DNA of 64,000 nt from HGM04593 sp045592125 (lineage in GTDB: Bacteria > Bacteroidota > Bacteroidia > Bacteroidales > Bacteroidaceae), in NCBI GenBank assembly GCA_045592125.1, contig JAZNUE010000045.1, positions 36,073 through 100,072 on the forward strand. The letters are read 5' to 3'. A model generated the notes under the pieces. That model saw only the letters and a list, made by a program, of their open reading frames with translations. It ran no database searches and was not told the DNA's origin. Below are positions 20,701 to 28,615 of the stretch, piece by piece. Positions within the stretch are counted from its first letter, which is position 1. Each line of letters begins with the position of its first letter. A program made the translations under genes and the position numbers.

Positions 20701-23303
20701 GCCTCATCGCTGAGCGCAAACGTAGACTTGTTACTGAATGACACGACTTTGCCGTTTTCGTCAAGTACAAGGAAACCTACACCGCCTTCACCGCCGCTCA
20801 TAGTAACAGTACCGTCGGATGACACCACTGCGTCATAAAGCTTGCTGACAGAAGTTTCGCCATCGATGTAATCGCCCACAGCACCGAATTCTGCACTTGC
20901 AGCATCCCAAAGAGCACGCTTTGTTGTACCGTCATGTGCAACGGAAGCCTCGGGTGTTCCGTCATTTATAAGTATAACGGTAAGGTTCTGCTTGCTGTAT
21001 TTTGATTTCACGCGTGCAATCGCAGCATCAACCTCTTCCTGTGTCTGGGTAAATACGGTTGTTCCATAATCGCCCTTGGGATAGTTATCGAGTGTCACAA
21101 AGAAGCCGTGTATGCGGAAGAATTCCGTCAGGTCCTCGCCCGACGCATCACACATCTTTTCGTAAATCTTGAGCATTGATTCGGTACCATTAGCTGTCCC
21201 GCCCATTGCGTTCAGAGGGTCACGGCGCAACATCTCAAAGAAACGGGGATAGAACTGTGTGTTGTGCCCCGCAACATGATAGTATAGCCACAGTTTATAG
21301 AAAAGCTGTGTCATTGCCCAAATGTCGTAATCGATAAACGGTTTGCCGGCATTGTATTCCGCCAATACATTTTCAAGACAACCGGCTGTACCGTTTACAC
21401 GCGATGTTGCCATACCCATGTACCAAACGGCAGCGTTGGAGAACACGTTATTGGTAACCTCGGTACCACCACGAATGTTGAACACACCCTGATGCTGGTG
21501 ACCAATCTCATGAGCAGGTCCCCAAAGAGAACCGGCATCGCTGGCAATCTGGCCAACAATGTTTCCGAATGTGCTTATATTGTAGTTACAATGCTGACCA
21601 CCAGCCGACATATAACCGCTCTCGGTACCCAAGCCCACGCCATGGTGATTAAAGTATTCGCTATAATCGACCTCACAGAACTCCTTGTATGTCTTACCGT
21701 CTGTACCGGGTTCATCGTATGCATAAATATCACCTGTAGTACCATCGGCATTCCAACGCGGATACAATTCATTCATCTTATCCATAGTCGATTGGCTCAC
21801 AAGACCCAAAGTGGCATGCTCACTGTACATGATGCGGTCCCAAGCCTCCATCATGATGTTGATTTTGCAGTCTGAAGCATCCAGCCTCATATTATATTCA
21901 TCCCACAAACCATTACGGCTATAGGGTTTTGGCGGAACCTGAACATTATCGGGGAGCAAGGTCTTCATGCCTGAACTTCCGTTCGTATCTTCCAATTGGA
22001 AAAGCAGTATCTGGCGATGGGCAAGTATTGGGAGCACACGCAGATTGGCACGTGTTTCCATATATTCCCAGTCGGCATCACAATCGACACTGTAATTGGT
22101 AATTGTTTTCCACAAATCTTCGTTGTAGGTAACGCCGTCATAGGCCTTTTCTGCGAGGAAGTCGCCACATGCATTATAATAGCCGTTGATGGCTCCACCC
22201 TCAATGTGGATTTTCAAAGGAGGGTAATTGGATAATTTTCGGTTTTCCGGAAATCTCGTAGCCGCAGTAGTTCCGTCGGCATTATATGTATCTACATTGT
22301 AGCAGACATACAAGTGTCCTCCCTTGCCGTAACATGGTATCACATTGAGGCCTGTCTTAAGTTCAAAGCCACCGCTGGTTGCGTCACCTATTCGGTGATT
22401 GTGTCCGGCATCAATCAGACGCAATGTTGCACCCTCCTTTATCTCTCCCTCAACCATCACATAGACAAGCCCGCGGCCATTGACATATACGCCGGTAGGG
22501 TTATCATTATTGGCGTGTGTATTCATTCTCAGCCATGATGTAATATCACCGGCAATACTGTAGGGCTCGTACATCTGCAAGCGGAAACGCTTGGCATAAG
22601 AGTGGTCCCAACCCTCTTTTGTATTATCGGCATTAGGCTCTGACCAGTCACCGCTATTGACTTTGTCAACCATCTTTCTCAGGCCATAGGGCAGGCCTGA
22701 ATAGCTGGCCTCACTATAGCCCGGTTTGATTGTTGTGCAAGCATTGTCGGAGAAAATATTATCAAGCAAAGCCTTATATGCAGCACAATTGCTCACGGAA
22801 TCTTCAAGGGCTGCAATCTCATCCCAGTTTGCTTGCAATGTAGCATTGTCAATAGTTACCTCATTAAAGGTCCACTGTGTAGCAGATGCGTCTGTTGACC
22901 AGCCAACGACATAACCCTGATTGGCACCATAGTGCATGTTGTCGTAACCGTTTGAGTTGTTGGTTGCGCTCAAAGTGTAATCACTGCCAGCAGTAACACA
23001 ATAAAGGTCGGCTTCAGTTTTTGCGAAACGCCAAGAGGTTTGCAAATAAAAACCATTTGAGAGGTTACGCACTGTGTAAGAGCCGTCAGCAGTTCCTTCG
23101 CCCACATACCACAACTGTGAATAGTCACTTTCATCGGTTGCAACAATTGAGTTAGTTGTTGTTGAAACAGCCGCCAATGAGTAGCCGCTGTTGCCGACAT
23201 TTACAATGTTGTAAATTTTGCCGGCAGAAATCTGCGCCCAAGCACCCGTTGTCACAAGCGACAGCAAGAGCACTGCAAAAAGATGTGTAAAAATCTTTTT
23301 CAT
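14760..23303 (-). CDS. Giant secreted M60-like zinc metallopeptidase with four discoidin-like modules and a T9SS-type tail
   Basis: This 2847-residue protein has a signal peptide (1-23, cut after GAWA). A beta-trefoil-like region follows at about 27-150, then an M60/enhancin-like peptidase at about 200-800. The zinc motif is HEIGH at 598-602, with the second glutamate in GGTEVTNN at 615; M60 enzymes cleave mucin-type glycoproteins. Four F5/8 type C-like (CBM32-like) modules lie at about 1175-1305, 1430-1570, 1780-1915 and 2035-2175, joined by helical FIVAR-like linkers. Two further trefoil-like segments lie near 2240-2390 and 2470-2600. The end, YDLQGRKL then PGMYIVDGKKVYVK, resembles a type A T9SS sorting tail. 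Third positions look more AT-rich than in the nuo genes. Substrate and carbohydrate targets are inferred from family. Confidence 0.85.
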   Translation of the reverse strand: MKKIFTHLFAVLLLSLVTTGAWAQISAGKIYNIVNVGNSGYSLAAVSTTTNSIVATDESDYSQLWYVGEGTADGSYTVRNLSNGFYLQTSWRFAKTEADLYCVTAGSDYTLSATNNSNGYDNMHYGANQGYVVGWSTDASATQWTFNEVTIDNATLQANWDEIAALEDSVSNCAAYKALLDNIFSDNACTTIKPGYSEASYSGLPYGLRKMVDKVNSGDWSEPNADNTKEGWDHSYAKRFRLQMYEPYSIAGDITSWLRMNTHANNDNPTGVYVNGRGLVYVMVEGEIKEGATLRLIDAGHNHRIGDATSGGFELKTGLNVIPCYGKGGHLYVCYNVDTYNADGTTAATRFPENRKLSNYPPLKIHIEGGAINGYYNACGDFLAEKAYDGVTYNEDLWKTITNYSVDCDADWEYMETRANLRVLPILAHRQILLFQLEDTNGSSGMKTLLPDNVQVPPKPYSRNGLWDEYNMRLDASDCKINIMMEAWDRIMYSEHATLGLVSQSTMDKMNELYPRWNADGTTGDIYAYDEPGTDGKTYKEFCEVDYSEYFNHHGVGLGTESGYMSAGGQHCNYNISTFGNIVGQIASDAGSLWGPAHEIGHQHQGVFNIRGGTEVTNNVFSNAAVWYMGMATSRVNGTAGCLENVLAEYNAGKPFIDYDIWAMTQLFYKLWLYYHVAGHNTQFYPRFFEMLRRDPLNAMGGTANGTESMLKIYEKMCDASGEDLTEFFRIHGFFVTLDNYPKGDYGTTVFTQTQEEVDAAIARVKSKYSKQNLTVILINDGTPEASVAHDGTTKRALWDAASAEFGAVGDYIDGETSVSKLYDAVVSSDGTVTMSGGEGGVGFLVLDENGKVVSFSNKSTFALSDEAAYLLATGKAELVALDGEDNKTEANVDLTAVQSSLMEPLVADVENLLKYVDGTDGTYTKVGYFKASSVVDLQSALETAKATIETGTGLAAAYELLYTEYQNVLNNENAKVAIISGAKYAIKSKSGNDYMDVDNSGNVKTTASSTFPTDDSDLWIIEIASKDTYRIKNASTGKYLQEVSDANSVNFTVGDNAVNYGITNVDYVYHAFSTKKYPGRYMDRHSATQVATWGGAISNNAKWFITLADDDLAEKTSATAELQAIVEKTEALVNSLATVSTTNVLGDELPLQCTAPGENYYISCSNPHPNGDDGAGGVAALLDNNNGTYLHTNWTSGQVSATNDYLQVYLGDGNELNLFRITGVQRGGVYNDFPKDIEIQGSVDGTDDSWTTITTVTDLSTEAGATWERDVKSLRGYKYLRFIVTTTNNRIYFHMAEFSIFNLTSSVSVALLEEYNEYSATLTEQLITEAYEATERGKEWIACPDATTDELEAYASTLQGKYDALYAAYKKVVDGEKEKLQTVINNTEGLITQAGTATVTADAKIDLLGKLYAERPYTAGGTNHSDYSTAEKGYNLLDGNTGTHFHSDYNYSTMVSPPYIRVDLGEGNTANKFKFNYTTRAASGCAPTTLNVYGSNEQDSNYTLLGTFTSNDGENPLPTAVKTLWTSTEIISATAYRYFKFEVAVSEGSKTENGVKKYYFAISEFGFQKLGEVSATINQEYTGMVSESLLIDTRRTVNASETMVDYATDYAVTVEQIKAQTAAQQAAYDALNAAMTDNSALKSQLSELLAQAQALYVKVADENNGVVDDYYKSAITQDNINELIAQIQSAGSLVKDGATPAATDLQTAISELGAICDIINGIIVNDLAADARTGIEELIAKMETLLGEVADKTTAKTAFALQVEDEESEFYIWSNATASDCDGIGALIDKNDDGSAKTGTFFGTVWQGGAVTNYTHYIEVDLGTDIALSELSFDYTTRNSDHSNQRPTSIKISASNDKEGEYTEIATLSEGMPVGKCVKWEMDGTVALDGCYRYIRFAVATEKGFFNMSDFNLYAHSAMVANSNYRPAGITGEQLYAMNVALLDGIAARDKFVTEDNYNAAVTALQAQYDALLAIKNANKTDKDELKALVAETNDLVNEVVTINETETVLTMQCTDVNAPYYLYCNADGTTHTTYPNDANGVKALLDTDTDNHLHTTYEGEEDDDLDHYLRLDMGKNEALMSFKFSYTGRVDGNGNAPKTMVIEGSNDLDTFDVIATLTDLPTTDTKVTYTTPSALGNGKAYRYIRFMVTETKNNDKHDGHPYFVLSQFSVTACKTIEVKTEYVSPNLPLSTLVTANNEVVDATVIKNQFYVTETVYDTTEEELQAAYNALNLAKNLKELPVTLTTDKNNPVLYKIRINRSALKVLAIDDSDAKVPVEDFVRDDDTQSWYFMQGTNTESYDDIQIFPYWYNGAANTTLRLGAASAGNAAGTVTAVEGTDATNTIQNWYITRASGTEEGWWNIQPEGKTNYFSNNGGITNKMGFWNSASDNGSEFQFLLDGPYTDLSIIFGSVVARQPEYNAPGYYANAADYNAVYDIASGYVTNANGTDEQYTAALDNLIDAETALSDGGRVPSDALEDGAVYRIMNLITNTAAGFEYHYIQNSSATIAFPTTPAVDDNSCLWVCKANSDGSTYEFVSALGTLSLGWKEGSENAQAFTIADGVVAGAKCMKNSSSQRMALTNEKYGSLAFNHASNGEVQDPNWSTDWYFDKIDDADVKFNVNISSRRFSSLYLPYDVEVPEGVSAFTAVNVDGDKVDLYRVADRYDDTAAGSIIPARTPVILYLEDEPFTAGVYTFTYAPGAEALSDAVAEKVDAAIIFGKILQTPIQCDANTRYYKLGGKSGDTVSKMYWMYKEYGSDGTITNPGTDDGGYIRCSANKIYMTVAESVASNSFSMRFGIDSGTTDINEVNGENADVKTIYDLQGRKLTEITEPGMYIVDGKKVYVK

Positions 23304-23640
23304 ATTATTTTTGTTAGTTATTTATTATCATCATATTAGACACGGCATTACAGGCGTAAACATTTACAATGCCTACAGCCTTACTTCGTCCCGCTTTGTA
23401 AAATTATGCATAAAACATCCATAAAATATTAATACACACAACTCTACGCACTGCACAAATGTACGTTTTTTTTGCAAAAAACATTGTTTTTTTAACAGGT
23501 TATTTACTTAAAATAAACAAATTTTAAACTAACCGATTGATTTTCTCCACATAACTGACTATTAATGCAACAAACACTTTGGGAATGTTATTTTTTCATA
23601 GTTTTTCCATTTATTCCATCTTTTTTACGTGAACCATTCG
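23304..23640. other. AT-rich divergent intergenic region between the M60 gene and metY
   Basis: This stretch has no open frame of interest and no strong hairpin. It holds the candidate promoter of the M60 gene, several A and T runs around 23465-23500, and the approach to the metY promoter. The predicted M60 mRNA leader is about 145 nt. Confidence 0.5.
23456..23463 (-). promoter_or_regulatory. Candidate -7 element of the M60 peptidase gene
   Basis: The minus strand reads TACATTTG, a full consensus match, downstream of a T-rich run that contains TTTTTTGC. The -33 spacing is shorter than usual. Confidence 0.45.
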
Positions 23641-23648
23641 TATATTTG
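23641..23648 (+). promoter_or_regulatory. -7 element of metY
   Basis: TATATTTG followed by CA matches the consensus and lies 38 bp before the metY ATG. A run of T at 23621-23626 may serve as the -33 region. Confidence 0.55.
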
Positions 23649-23686
23649 CAACACATTCATGAACAACAAATAAAACCAATGATATT

Positions 23687-24970
23687 ATGACAAAGAAACT
23701 GAACACAGGCACACTTTGCGTGCAGGGCGGTTGGCAACCCAAGAAGGGCGAATCGCGCGTGTTGCCGATATACCAGAGCACAACATTCAAATATGAGACA
23801 AGTGAACAGATGGCACGCCTGTTCGACCTCGAAGACAGCGGTTACTTCTACAGCCGCCTGCAAAACCCCACGGTTGACGCTGTCGGCGCAAAGATTAACG
23901 CACTTGAAGGCGGTGTGGGCGCCGTGATGACCTCTTCGGGGCAAGCTGCGAACTTCTACGCGATACTGAACATTTGCCAGGCAGGCGACCACTTTGTTTC
24001 GGCAACAACAATCTACGGCGGAACATACAACCTCTTTGCCGTTACTATGAAGAAGATGGGCATTGAGGTAACATTCGTCGACGCCGATGCTCCTGCCGAG
24101 GAGATTGAGAAGGCGTTCCGCCCGAACACCAAAGCACTATTCGGCGAGACAATCTCGAACCCCAGCGTGAACGTGCTCGACATTGAGAAGTTCGCCACCA
24201 TTGCACACCGCAACGGAGTACCCCTCATCATTGACAACACATTCGCTACACCGGTGAACTGCCGCCCCATCGAGTGGGGAGCAGACATTGTGACACACTC
24301 TACCACAAAGTATATGGACGGCCATGCAGTTGCTGTTGGCGGCTGCGTTGTAGACAGCGGCAACTTTGACTGGGAAGCACAGCACGACAGGTTCACATGC
24401 CTCACCGAACCGGACGAGAGCTACCACGGGCTCATATACACAAAGAACTTCGGCAAGGCGGCCTACATAACCAAGATGGTATCTCAGGTTATGCGCGACC
24501 TGGGTGCAATGATGGCACCAGAGAATGCGTTCCTGCTAAACCTTGGCCTTGAGACGCTCCACCTGCGCATGCCGCGCCACTGCGAGAATGCGCAGAAGGT
24601 TGCCGAGTACCTTGAGGCACACCCCAAGGTGAAATGGGTTAACTACTGCGGGCTGCCAAGCAGCAAGTACTACGGACTGGCACAGAAATATGTACCCAAC
24701 GGCGGCTGCGGCGTAATGGCATTTGCGGTGGAGGGCGACAAGGAAGACGCCATCCGCTTCATGGACAACCTTAAGTTCATTGCCATTGTAACACACGTTG
24801 CCGACGCGCGCTCATGCGTGCTCAACCCGGCGAGCCACACTCACCGCCAGCTGAGCAACGAGCAGCTCTTAGAGGCAGGCATTGACCCTGACCTCATACG
24901 CCTCTCAGTGGGCATTGAGGATGCCGAGGACATAATCGCCGACATTGAACAGGCTCTAGAGACTATCTGA
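23687..24970 (+). CDS. metY: O-acetylhomoserine sulfhydrylase (O-acetylhomoserine aminocarboxypropyltransferase)
   Basis: This PLP enzyme of the Cys/Met metabolism family makes homocysteine from O-acetylhomoserine and sulfide. The 427-residue product starts KLNTGTLCVQGGWQP. It has the YSRLQNPTVDA segment, the TSSGQAA phosphate-binding turn and the PLP lysine in HSTTKYMDGH (Lys208). Length and start motif fit MetY better than cystathionine gamma-synthase, which is shorter. It leads a three-gene operon; the next gene starts 5 bp after its stop. Confidence 0.93.
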   Translation: MTKKLNTGTLCVQGGWQPKKGESRVLPIYQSTTFKYETSEQMARLFDLEDSGYFYSRLQNPTVDAVGAKINALEGGVGAVMTSSGQAANFYAILNICQAGDHFVSATTIYGGTYNLFAVTMKKMGIEVTFVDADAPAEEIEKAFRPNTKALFGETISNPSVNVLDIEKFATIAHRNGVPLIIDNTFATPVNCRPIEWGADIVTHSTTKYMDGHAVAVGGCVVDSGNFDWEAQHDRFTCLTEPDESYHGLIYTKNFGKAAYITKMVSQVMRDLGAMMAPENAFLLNLGLETLHLRMPRHCENAQKVAEYLEAHPKVKWVNYCGLPSSKYYGLAQKYVPNGGCGVMAFAVEGDKEDAIRFMDNLKFIAIVTHVADARSCVLNPASHTHRQLSNEQLLEAGIDPDLIRLSVGIEDAEDIIADIEQALETI

Positions 24971-24975
24971 CAGGT

Positions 24976-25512
24976 ATGAAGAAGGCACTTATAGCACTGC
25001 TGCTTGCCCTCCCTTTTGTTTCAGCCAGCGCACAGGGGAGTGTACCGGTTGCCGGCGACACAGTTAAGGTGAAGCGCCTGCAGCTGAAGAAGGCCGACAT
25101 GGTTCCGGCCAAGGCCATTATCCCTGGCGGGGAGAAAGCAACAGAGAAGAGCGAGAAACCAGCAGAGGCCAGGAAAGCGGCACCCGCTGGGCCTGCAGCC
25201 GTAGCGGCCTCAGGCAAGGCAACTTTCCCTGGCGGAGAGAAGGCAATAAGGGATTTTGTGAGGAAGAACGTACGTTACCCCGAGGAATGCAGGCAAGACA
25301 GGGTTGCGGGCAGGGTCATTGTAGCGATAACAGTAAGGCCCGACGGCACACTGTCAGGCTTTACGATACAGCGGAGCAGCGGCAACAAATACATGGACAG
25401 CGAGGCCCTTCGCGTAGCGCGCCTCATGCCCGCCTGGACCCCAGCGAAGGACAAGAAAGAGGGTACAGAGTTCAAGTACATGCTTAATGTAAGTTTCCGC
25501 CCAGGAAGATGA
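24976..25512 (+). CDS. Exported protein with TonB C-terminal domain
   Basis: A 178-residue protein with a cleavable signal peptide (about 1-20, ending SASAQ) rather than the usual TonB transmembrane anchor. A low-complexity Ala/Lys/Glu linker with two copies of PGGEKA follows. The C-terminal TonB domain (about 80-175) includes NVRYPEECRQDRVAGRVIV and ALRVARLMPAWTPAKDKK. It probably acts in the periplasm. Without the anchor it may not couple to ExbB/ExbD like true TonB; this is inference. It is sandwiched between metY and pgeF and overlaps pgeF by four bases. Confidence 0.85.
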   Translation: MKKALIALLLALPFVSASAQGSVPVAGDTVKVKRLQLKKADMVPAKAIIPGGEKATEKSEKPAEARKAAPAGPAAVAASGKATFPGGEKAIRDFVRKNVRYPEECRQDRVAGRVIVAITVRPDGTLSGFTIQRSSGNKYMDSEALRVARLMPAWTPAKDKKEGTEFKYMLNVSFRPGR

Positions 25513-26300
25513 GGATTCTTGAATACAGCATAGGAACAGGTGCCAGGGCCTTCTCTACCATGCGTGGAGAAGGTCCTGGCAATTATGGCGGTTTCAACAT
25601 CACGCACTACTGCGGAGACGCGCCTGCACACGTGACGGAATGCCGCAAGAATCTGTGCGGCATGCTAGGCATTACAGACGCGGCCCTCATAGTGCCACGA
25701 CAGACACATGGCAGCAAGGCGCTATGCATAGACAGCAGTTTCATGCAGCTGGGCAAAGAGGAGCAGGAGCAAAGGCTCCACGGCATAGACGCGGTAATAA
25801 CCTCGCTGCCCGGCATTTGCATTGGAGTATCTACCGCCGACTGCATACCCCTGCTGTTGCACGACACGCAAAGAGGAGTAGCTGCTGCCATACATGCAGG
25901 CTGGCGCGGCACCGTTGCGCGCATTACCACAGAATGTATTGGCACCATGATTGCCCGATATGGCTGCTGCCCTGCTGATATAAGGACCGTGATTGCGCCC
26001 GGCATTTCATTGGACGCATTCGAAGTGGGCGACGAAGTGTACGCCGCTTTTGAGGAGAGCGGGGCAAGAATGGATGCCATTGCCAGGCGCTACCCTGCTG
26101 AAGGCGGGAGCAAATGGCACATTGACCTTTGGGAAGCCAACCGCCTGCAGCTTATTGCCAGCGGAGTGCTGCCCGGGAACATTGAAGTATCGGGAATATG
26201 CACCTACAGCAGGCACCAGGACTTCTTTTCGGCCCGCAGGCTGGGAATCCATTCCGGCAGAATATTCAACGGGATAATTATTGAAGGAGAAATAATGTAG
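25509..26300 (+). CDS. pgeF: Peptidoglycan editing factor / purine nucleosidase-type laccase-domain protein
   Basis: PgeF (YfiH, DUF152) proteins are cytoplasmic zinc enzymes, first called polyphenol oxidases, that act on purine nucleosides or edit murein precursors. The 263-residue product shows the metal-site motifs: His in VPRQTHGS, Cys in STADCIPLLL and His in IHAGWRGTVARI. It also has the late YSRHQDFFSARR motif. It starts with an ATGA overlap with the TonB-domain gene. Its TAG stop is supplied by the first bases of a dispersed repeat. Confidence 0.9.
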   Translation: MRILEYSIGTGARAFSTMRGEGPGNYGGFNITHYCGDAPAHVTECRKNLCGMLGITDAALIVPRQTHGSKALCIDSSFMQLGKEEQEQRLHGIDAVITSLPGICIGVSTADCIPLLLHDTQRGVAAAIHAGWRGTVARITTECIGTMIARYGCCPADIRTVIAPGISLDAFEVGDEVYAAFEESGARMDAIARRYPAEGGSKWHIDLWEANRLQLIASGVLPGNIEVSGICTYSRHQDFFSARRLGIHSGRIFNGIIIEGEIM

Positions 26301-26320
26301 GGGCAAACCGGTGTGTTCGC
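26296..26320. repeat. TGTAGGGGC repeat family 3, half element in the pgeF/dus convergent gap
   Basis: The sequence opens TGTAGGGGCAAACCGGTGTG and continues TTCGC, close to the left half of the full element at 28611. Its TAG is the pgeF stop codon, and the dus stop follows directly. It may act as a weak terminator hairpin (GCAAAC with GTTCGC, one mismatch). Confidence 0.65.
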
Positions 26321-27304
26321 TTATTCCCCGTACGTTTCCACTATCCTGTCAAGCACATCCATGAGCTCGCCTATCTTCTCGGCACGGAGCATTTCAATAC
26401 GCAGGGGACGGAAATCGGGCAGGCCTTTAAGCAGCGGGGTCGCAGCCAAATGGCGGCGCACATGCAGTATTCCTGGGCGCTCACCCAGCCATGCGACACT
26501 GTCACGCACCTGCTCACGCAGGATATCCATGCACTCAGCAAAAGTAAAGGGCACTGCAGGCTCGCCGTGCTCAAGATAGTGCTTCACATCGCGGAAAATC
26601 CATGGCTGCCCGAAGCTTGCGCGGCCAATCATCACGGCGTCCACACCATACCTGTCAAAACACTCCTTTGCGCGCTCGGGAGTCCTTACATCGCCATTGC
26701 CAATGATGGGTATATGCATGCGGGGATTATTCTTTATCTCCCCAATCAGTGTCCAGTCAGCCTCGCCTGTATACATCTGCGCACGTGTGCGGCCATGCAC
26801 TGTAAGCGCGGCAATACCGCAGTCCTGCAACCGCTCGGCCAGGTCAACAATGCACTTGCTGCTCTCGTCCCACCCCAGGCGGGTCTTCACGGTTACAGGG
26901 ATATTCACAGCGTCAACAACGGCCTTTGTAATCTCGAGCAGCTTAGGGATGTTCTGCAGCATGCCTGCGCCGCATCCCTTGCGGGCAACTTTCTTTACCG
27001 GACAGCCGAAATTAATGTCAAGGATGTCGGGGCGCGCCAGCTCCACCCTCTTTGCGGCCTCCACCATAGGGCCAGCCTCGTTCCCGTATATCTGTATGGC
27101 CACGGGGCGCTCGCAGTCATGTATGCTAAGCTTGCGCACCGTGCTGTTGACATCGCGTATGAGCGCGTCGCTCGAGACAAACTCGGTATACACCATATCT
27201 ACCCCGAACCGCTTGCACAGCAGGCGGAATGCCTCATCGGTAACATCCTCCATCGGAGCAAGGAAAACAGGATATTTCCCGAACTCAATATCTGCTATCT
27301 TCAT
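26321..27304 (-). CDS. dus: tRNA-dihydrouridine synthase
   Basis: This FMN-dependent enzyme reduces uridines in tRNA D-loops, in the cytoplasm. The protein begins MKIADIEFGKYPVFLAPMED. It has the conserved cysteine in NFGCPVKKVARKGCG, then LTVHGRTRAQMY and PIIGNGDVRTPE, all typical of the DusB/DusA superfamily. I chose ATG 27304 (327 aa) over the upstream one at 27313, because the predicted transcription start from the -7 box at 27317-27332 falls around 27316. The exact Dus subtype is not certain. Confidence 0.92.
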   Translation of the reverse strand: MKIADIEFGKYPVFLAPMEDVTDEAFRLLCKRFGVDMVYTEFVSSDALIRDVNSTVRKLSIHDCERPVAIQIYGNEAGPMVEAAKRVELARPDILDINFGCPVKKVARKGCGAGMLQNIPKLLEITKAVVDAVNIPVTVKTRLGWDESSKCIVDLAERLQDCGIAALTVHGRTRAQMYTGEADWTLIGEIKNNPRMHIPIIGNGDVRTPERAKECFDRYGVDAVMIGRASFGQPWIFRDVKHYLEHGEPAVPFTFAECMDILREQVRDSVAWLGERPGILHVRRHLAATPLLKGLPDFRPLRIEMLRAEKIGELMDVLDRIVETYGE

Positions 27305-27316
27305 TCTTGTCAATCA

Positions 27317-27360
27317 GTTTGCTGCAAAGATAATGAAAAATCACTATCTTTGCAGCAAAC
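27317..27360. promoter_or_regulatory. Mirror-image divergent promoter for dus and the U32 gene
   Basis: GTTTGCTGCAAAGATA (27317-27332) and TATCTTTGCAGCAAAC (27345-27360) form a perfect 16-bp inverted repeat around a 12-bp spacer. Each arm contains a TATCTTTG -7 box pointing outward, plus the bases around the predicted transcription start. Each arm also offers a TTTG to the other promoter, 23 bp from its -7 box. The layout suggests joint control. Confidence 0.7.
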
Positions 27361-27370
27361 GTCAATCCTT

Positions 27371-28615
27371 ATGAAATACAAAAGAAGCGATTTTGAGATA
27401 ATGGCGCCTGTGGGTTCAAGGGAGAGCCTTGCGGCGGCAATACAGGCCGGCGCCAATTCAATATACTTTGGCATAGAGCACCTTAACATGCGCGCCCACT
27501 CGGCAAGCGCGTTCTCAATCAATGACTTGCGCGAGATTGCCGAGATTTGCGACAGGCATGGCATAAAGAGCTACCTAACAGTGAACACCATCATCTACGA
27601 GGATGACATTGCCATGATGTACCGCATAATTGACGCTGCCAAGGAGAGCGGCATTTCGGCCGTGATTGCATCGGATGTGGCCGTAATGCAGTACTGCAAC
27701 AGGGTTGGCGTGGAGGTGCACCTCTCTACCCAGCTTAACATAAGCAACAGCGAGGCTGTGAAGTTCTACGCGCAGTTTGCCGATGTTGTGGTGCTTGCGC
27801 GCGAGCTGAACATGGACCAGGTGGCTGCAATACACAAGGTTATTGTCGACGAGAATATCTGTGGTCCTAAGGGTGAACTGCTGCGCATTGAGATGTTCTG
27901 CCACGGAGCACTGTGCATGGCCATATCGGGCAAGTGCTACCTGTCGCTGCACCAGCTTGGCCGTAGCGCCAACCGCGGGGAGTGCATGCAGGTGTGCCGC
28001 CGCGGGTATATAGTAAAGGACCGCGAGAGCGACATTGAGCTGGAGGTTGACAACAAGTACATAATGTCGCCCAAGGACCTCAAGACAATACGGTTCATGG
28101 ACCGCATGATTGAAAGCGGTGTACGCGTGTTCAAGATTGAGGGCCGTGCACGCGGGCCCGAATATGTGCAGACAGTTGCAGGCTGCTACAACGAGGCCCT
28201 TGAGGCATATCTTGCCGGCGAGTTTACCGAGGAGAGGAAGGACGCGTGGGACGAGCGCCTGAAGACGGTGTTCAACCGCGGGTTCTGGGACGGATATTAC
28301 CAGGGGCAAAGACTTGGCGAGTGGAGCAGCATTTACGGTTCGCAGGCAACAGAGCGCAAGGTTTACATAGGCAAGGCAATAAAGTACTTCTCGAACCTTG
28401 GAGTGGGCGAGTTCCACATTGAGGCAGGAGAAATCAAGGCCGGCGACAAGATTCTCATTACAGGCCCCACAACAGGCGCTGTGTACATTGAGCTAGAAGA
28501 CCCGCGAGTGAACCTGGAGAGCGTGGAGACAGTGCGCAAGGGCGACAGGGTATCGTTCAAGGTACCAGGCAAGGTGCGCCCAAGCGACAAGCTCTACCGC
28601 ATAGACAGTTTGTAG
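27371..28615 (+). CDS. U32 family peptidase
   Basis: U32 proteins act in tRNA and rRNA hydroxylation (TrhP, RlhA) or as collagenase-like peptidases. The 414-residue product begins MKYKRSDFEIMAPVGSRESL. It carries the family signature as EMFCHGALCMAISGKCYLS at about residues 174-192, with conserved cysteines. The C-terminal part (about 320-414) is a beta-barrel-like module (VGEFHIEAGEIKAGDKILI). Size and architecture match the tRNA-hydroxylation (TrhP/YegQ) type more than RlhA; this is inference. A longer in-frame reading exists upstream but crosses dus; the promoter at 27345 fixes the start. Pairing with dus, another tRNA modifier, fits. Confidence 0.85.
   Translation: MKYKRSDFEIMAPVGSRESLAAAIQAGANSIYFGIEHLNMRAHSASAFSINDLREIAEICDRHGIKSYLTVNTIIYEDDIAMMYRIIDAAKESGISAVIASDVAVMQYCNRVGVEVHLSTQLNISNSEAVKFYAQFADVVVLARELNMDQVAAIHKVIVDENICGPKGELLRIEMFCHGALCMAISGKCYLSLHQLGRSANRGECMQVCRRGYIVKDRESDIELEVDNKYIMSPKDLKTIRFMDRMIESGVRVFKIEGRARGPEYVQTVAGCYNEALEAYLAGEFTEERKDAWDERLKTVFNRGFWDGYYQGQRLGEWSSIYGSQATERKVYIGKAIKYFSNLGVGEFHIEAGEIKAGDKILITGPTTGAVYIELEDPRVNLESVETVRKGDRVSFKVPGKVRPSDKLYRIDSL

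Noticed and set aside
26450..27370. A long plus-strand open frame that joins the U32 gene and crosses dus antisense
   Set aside because: It is the complement of well-conserved dus codons; the promoter at 27345-27352 and family start put the U32 start at 27371.
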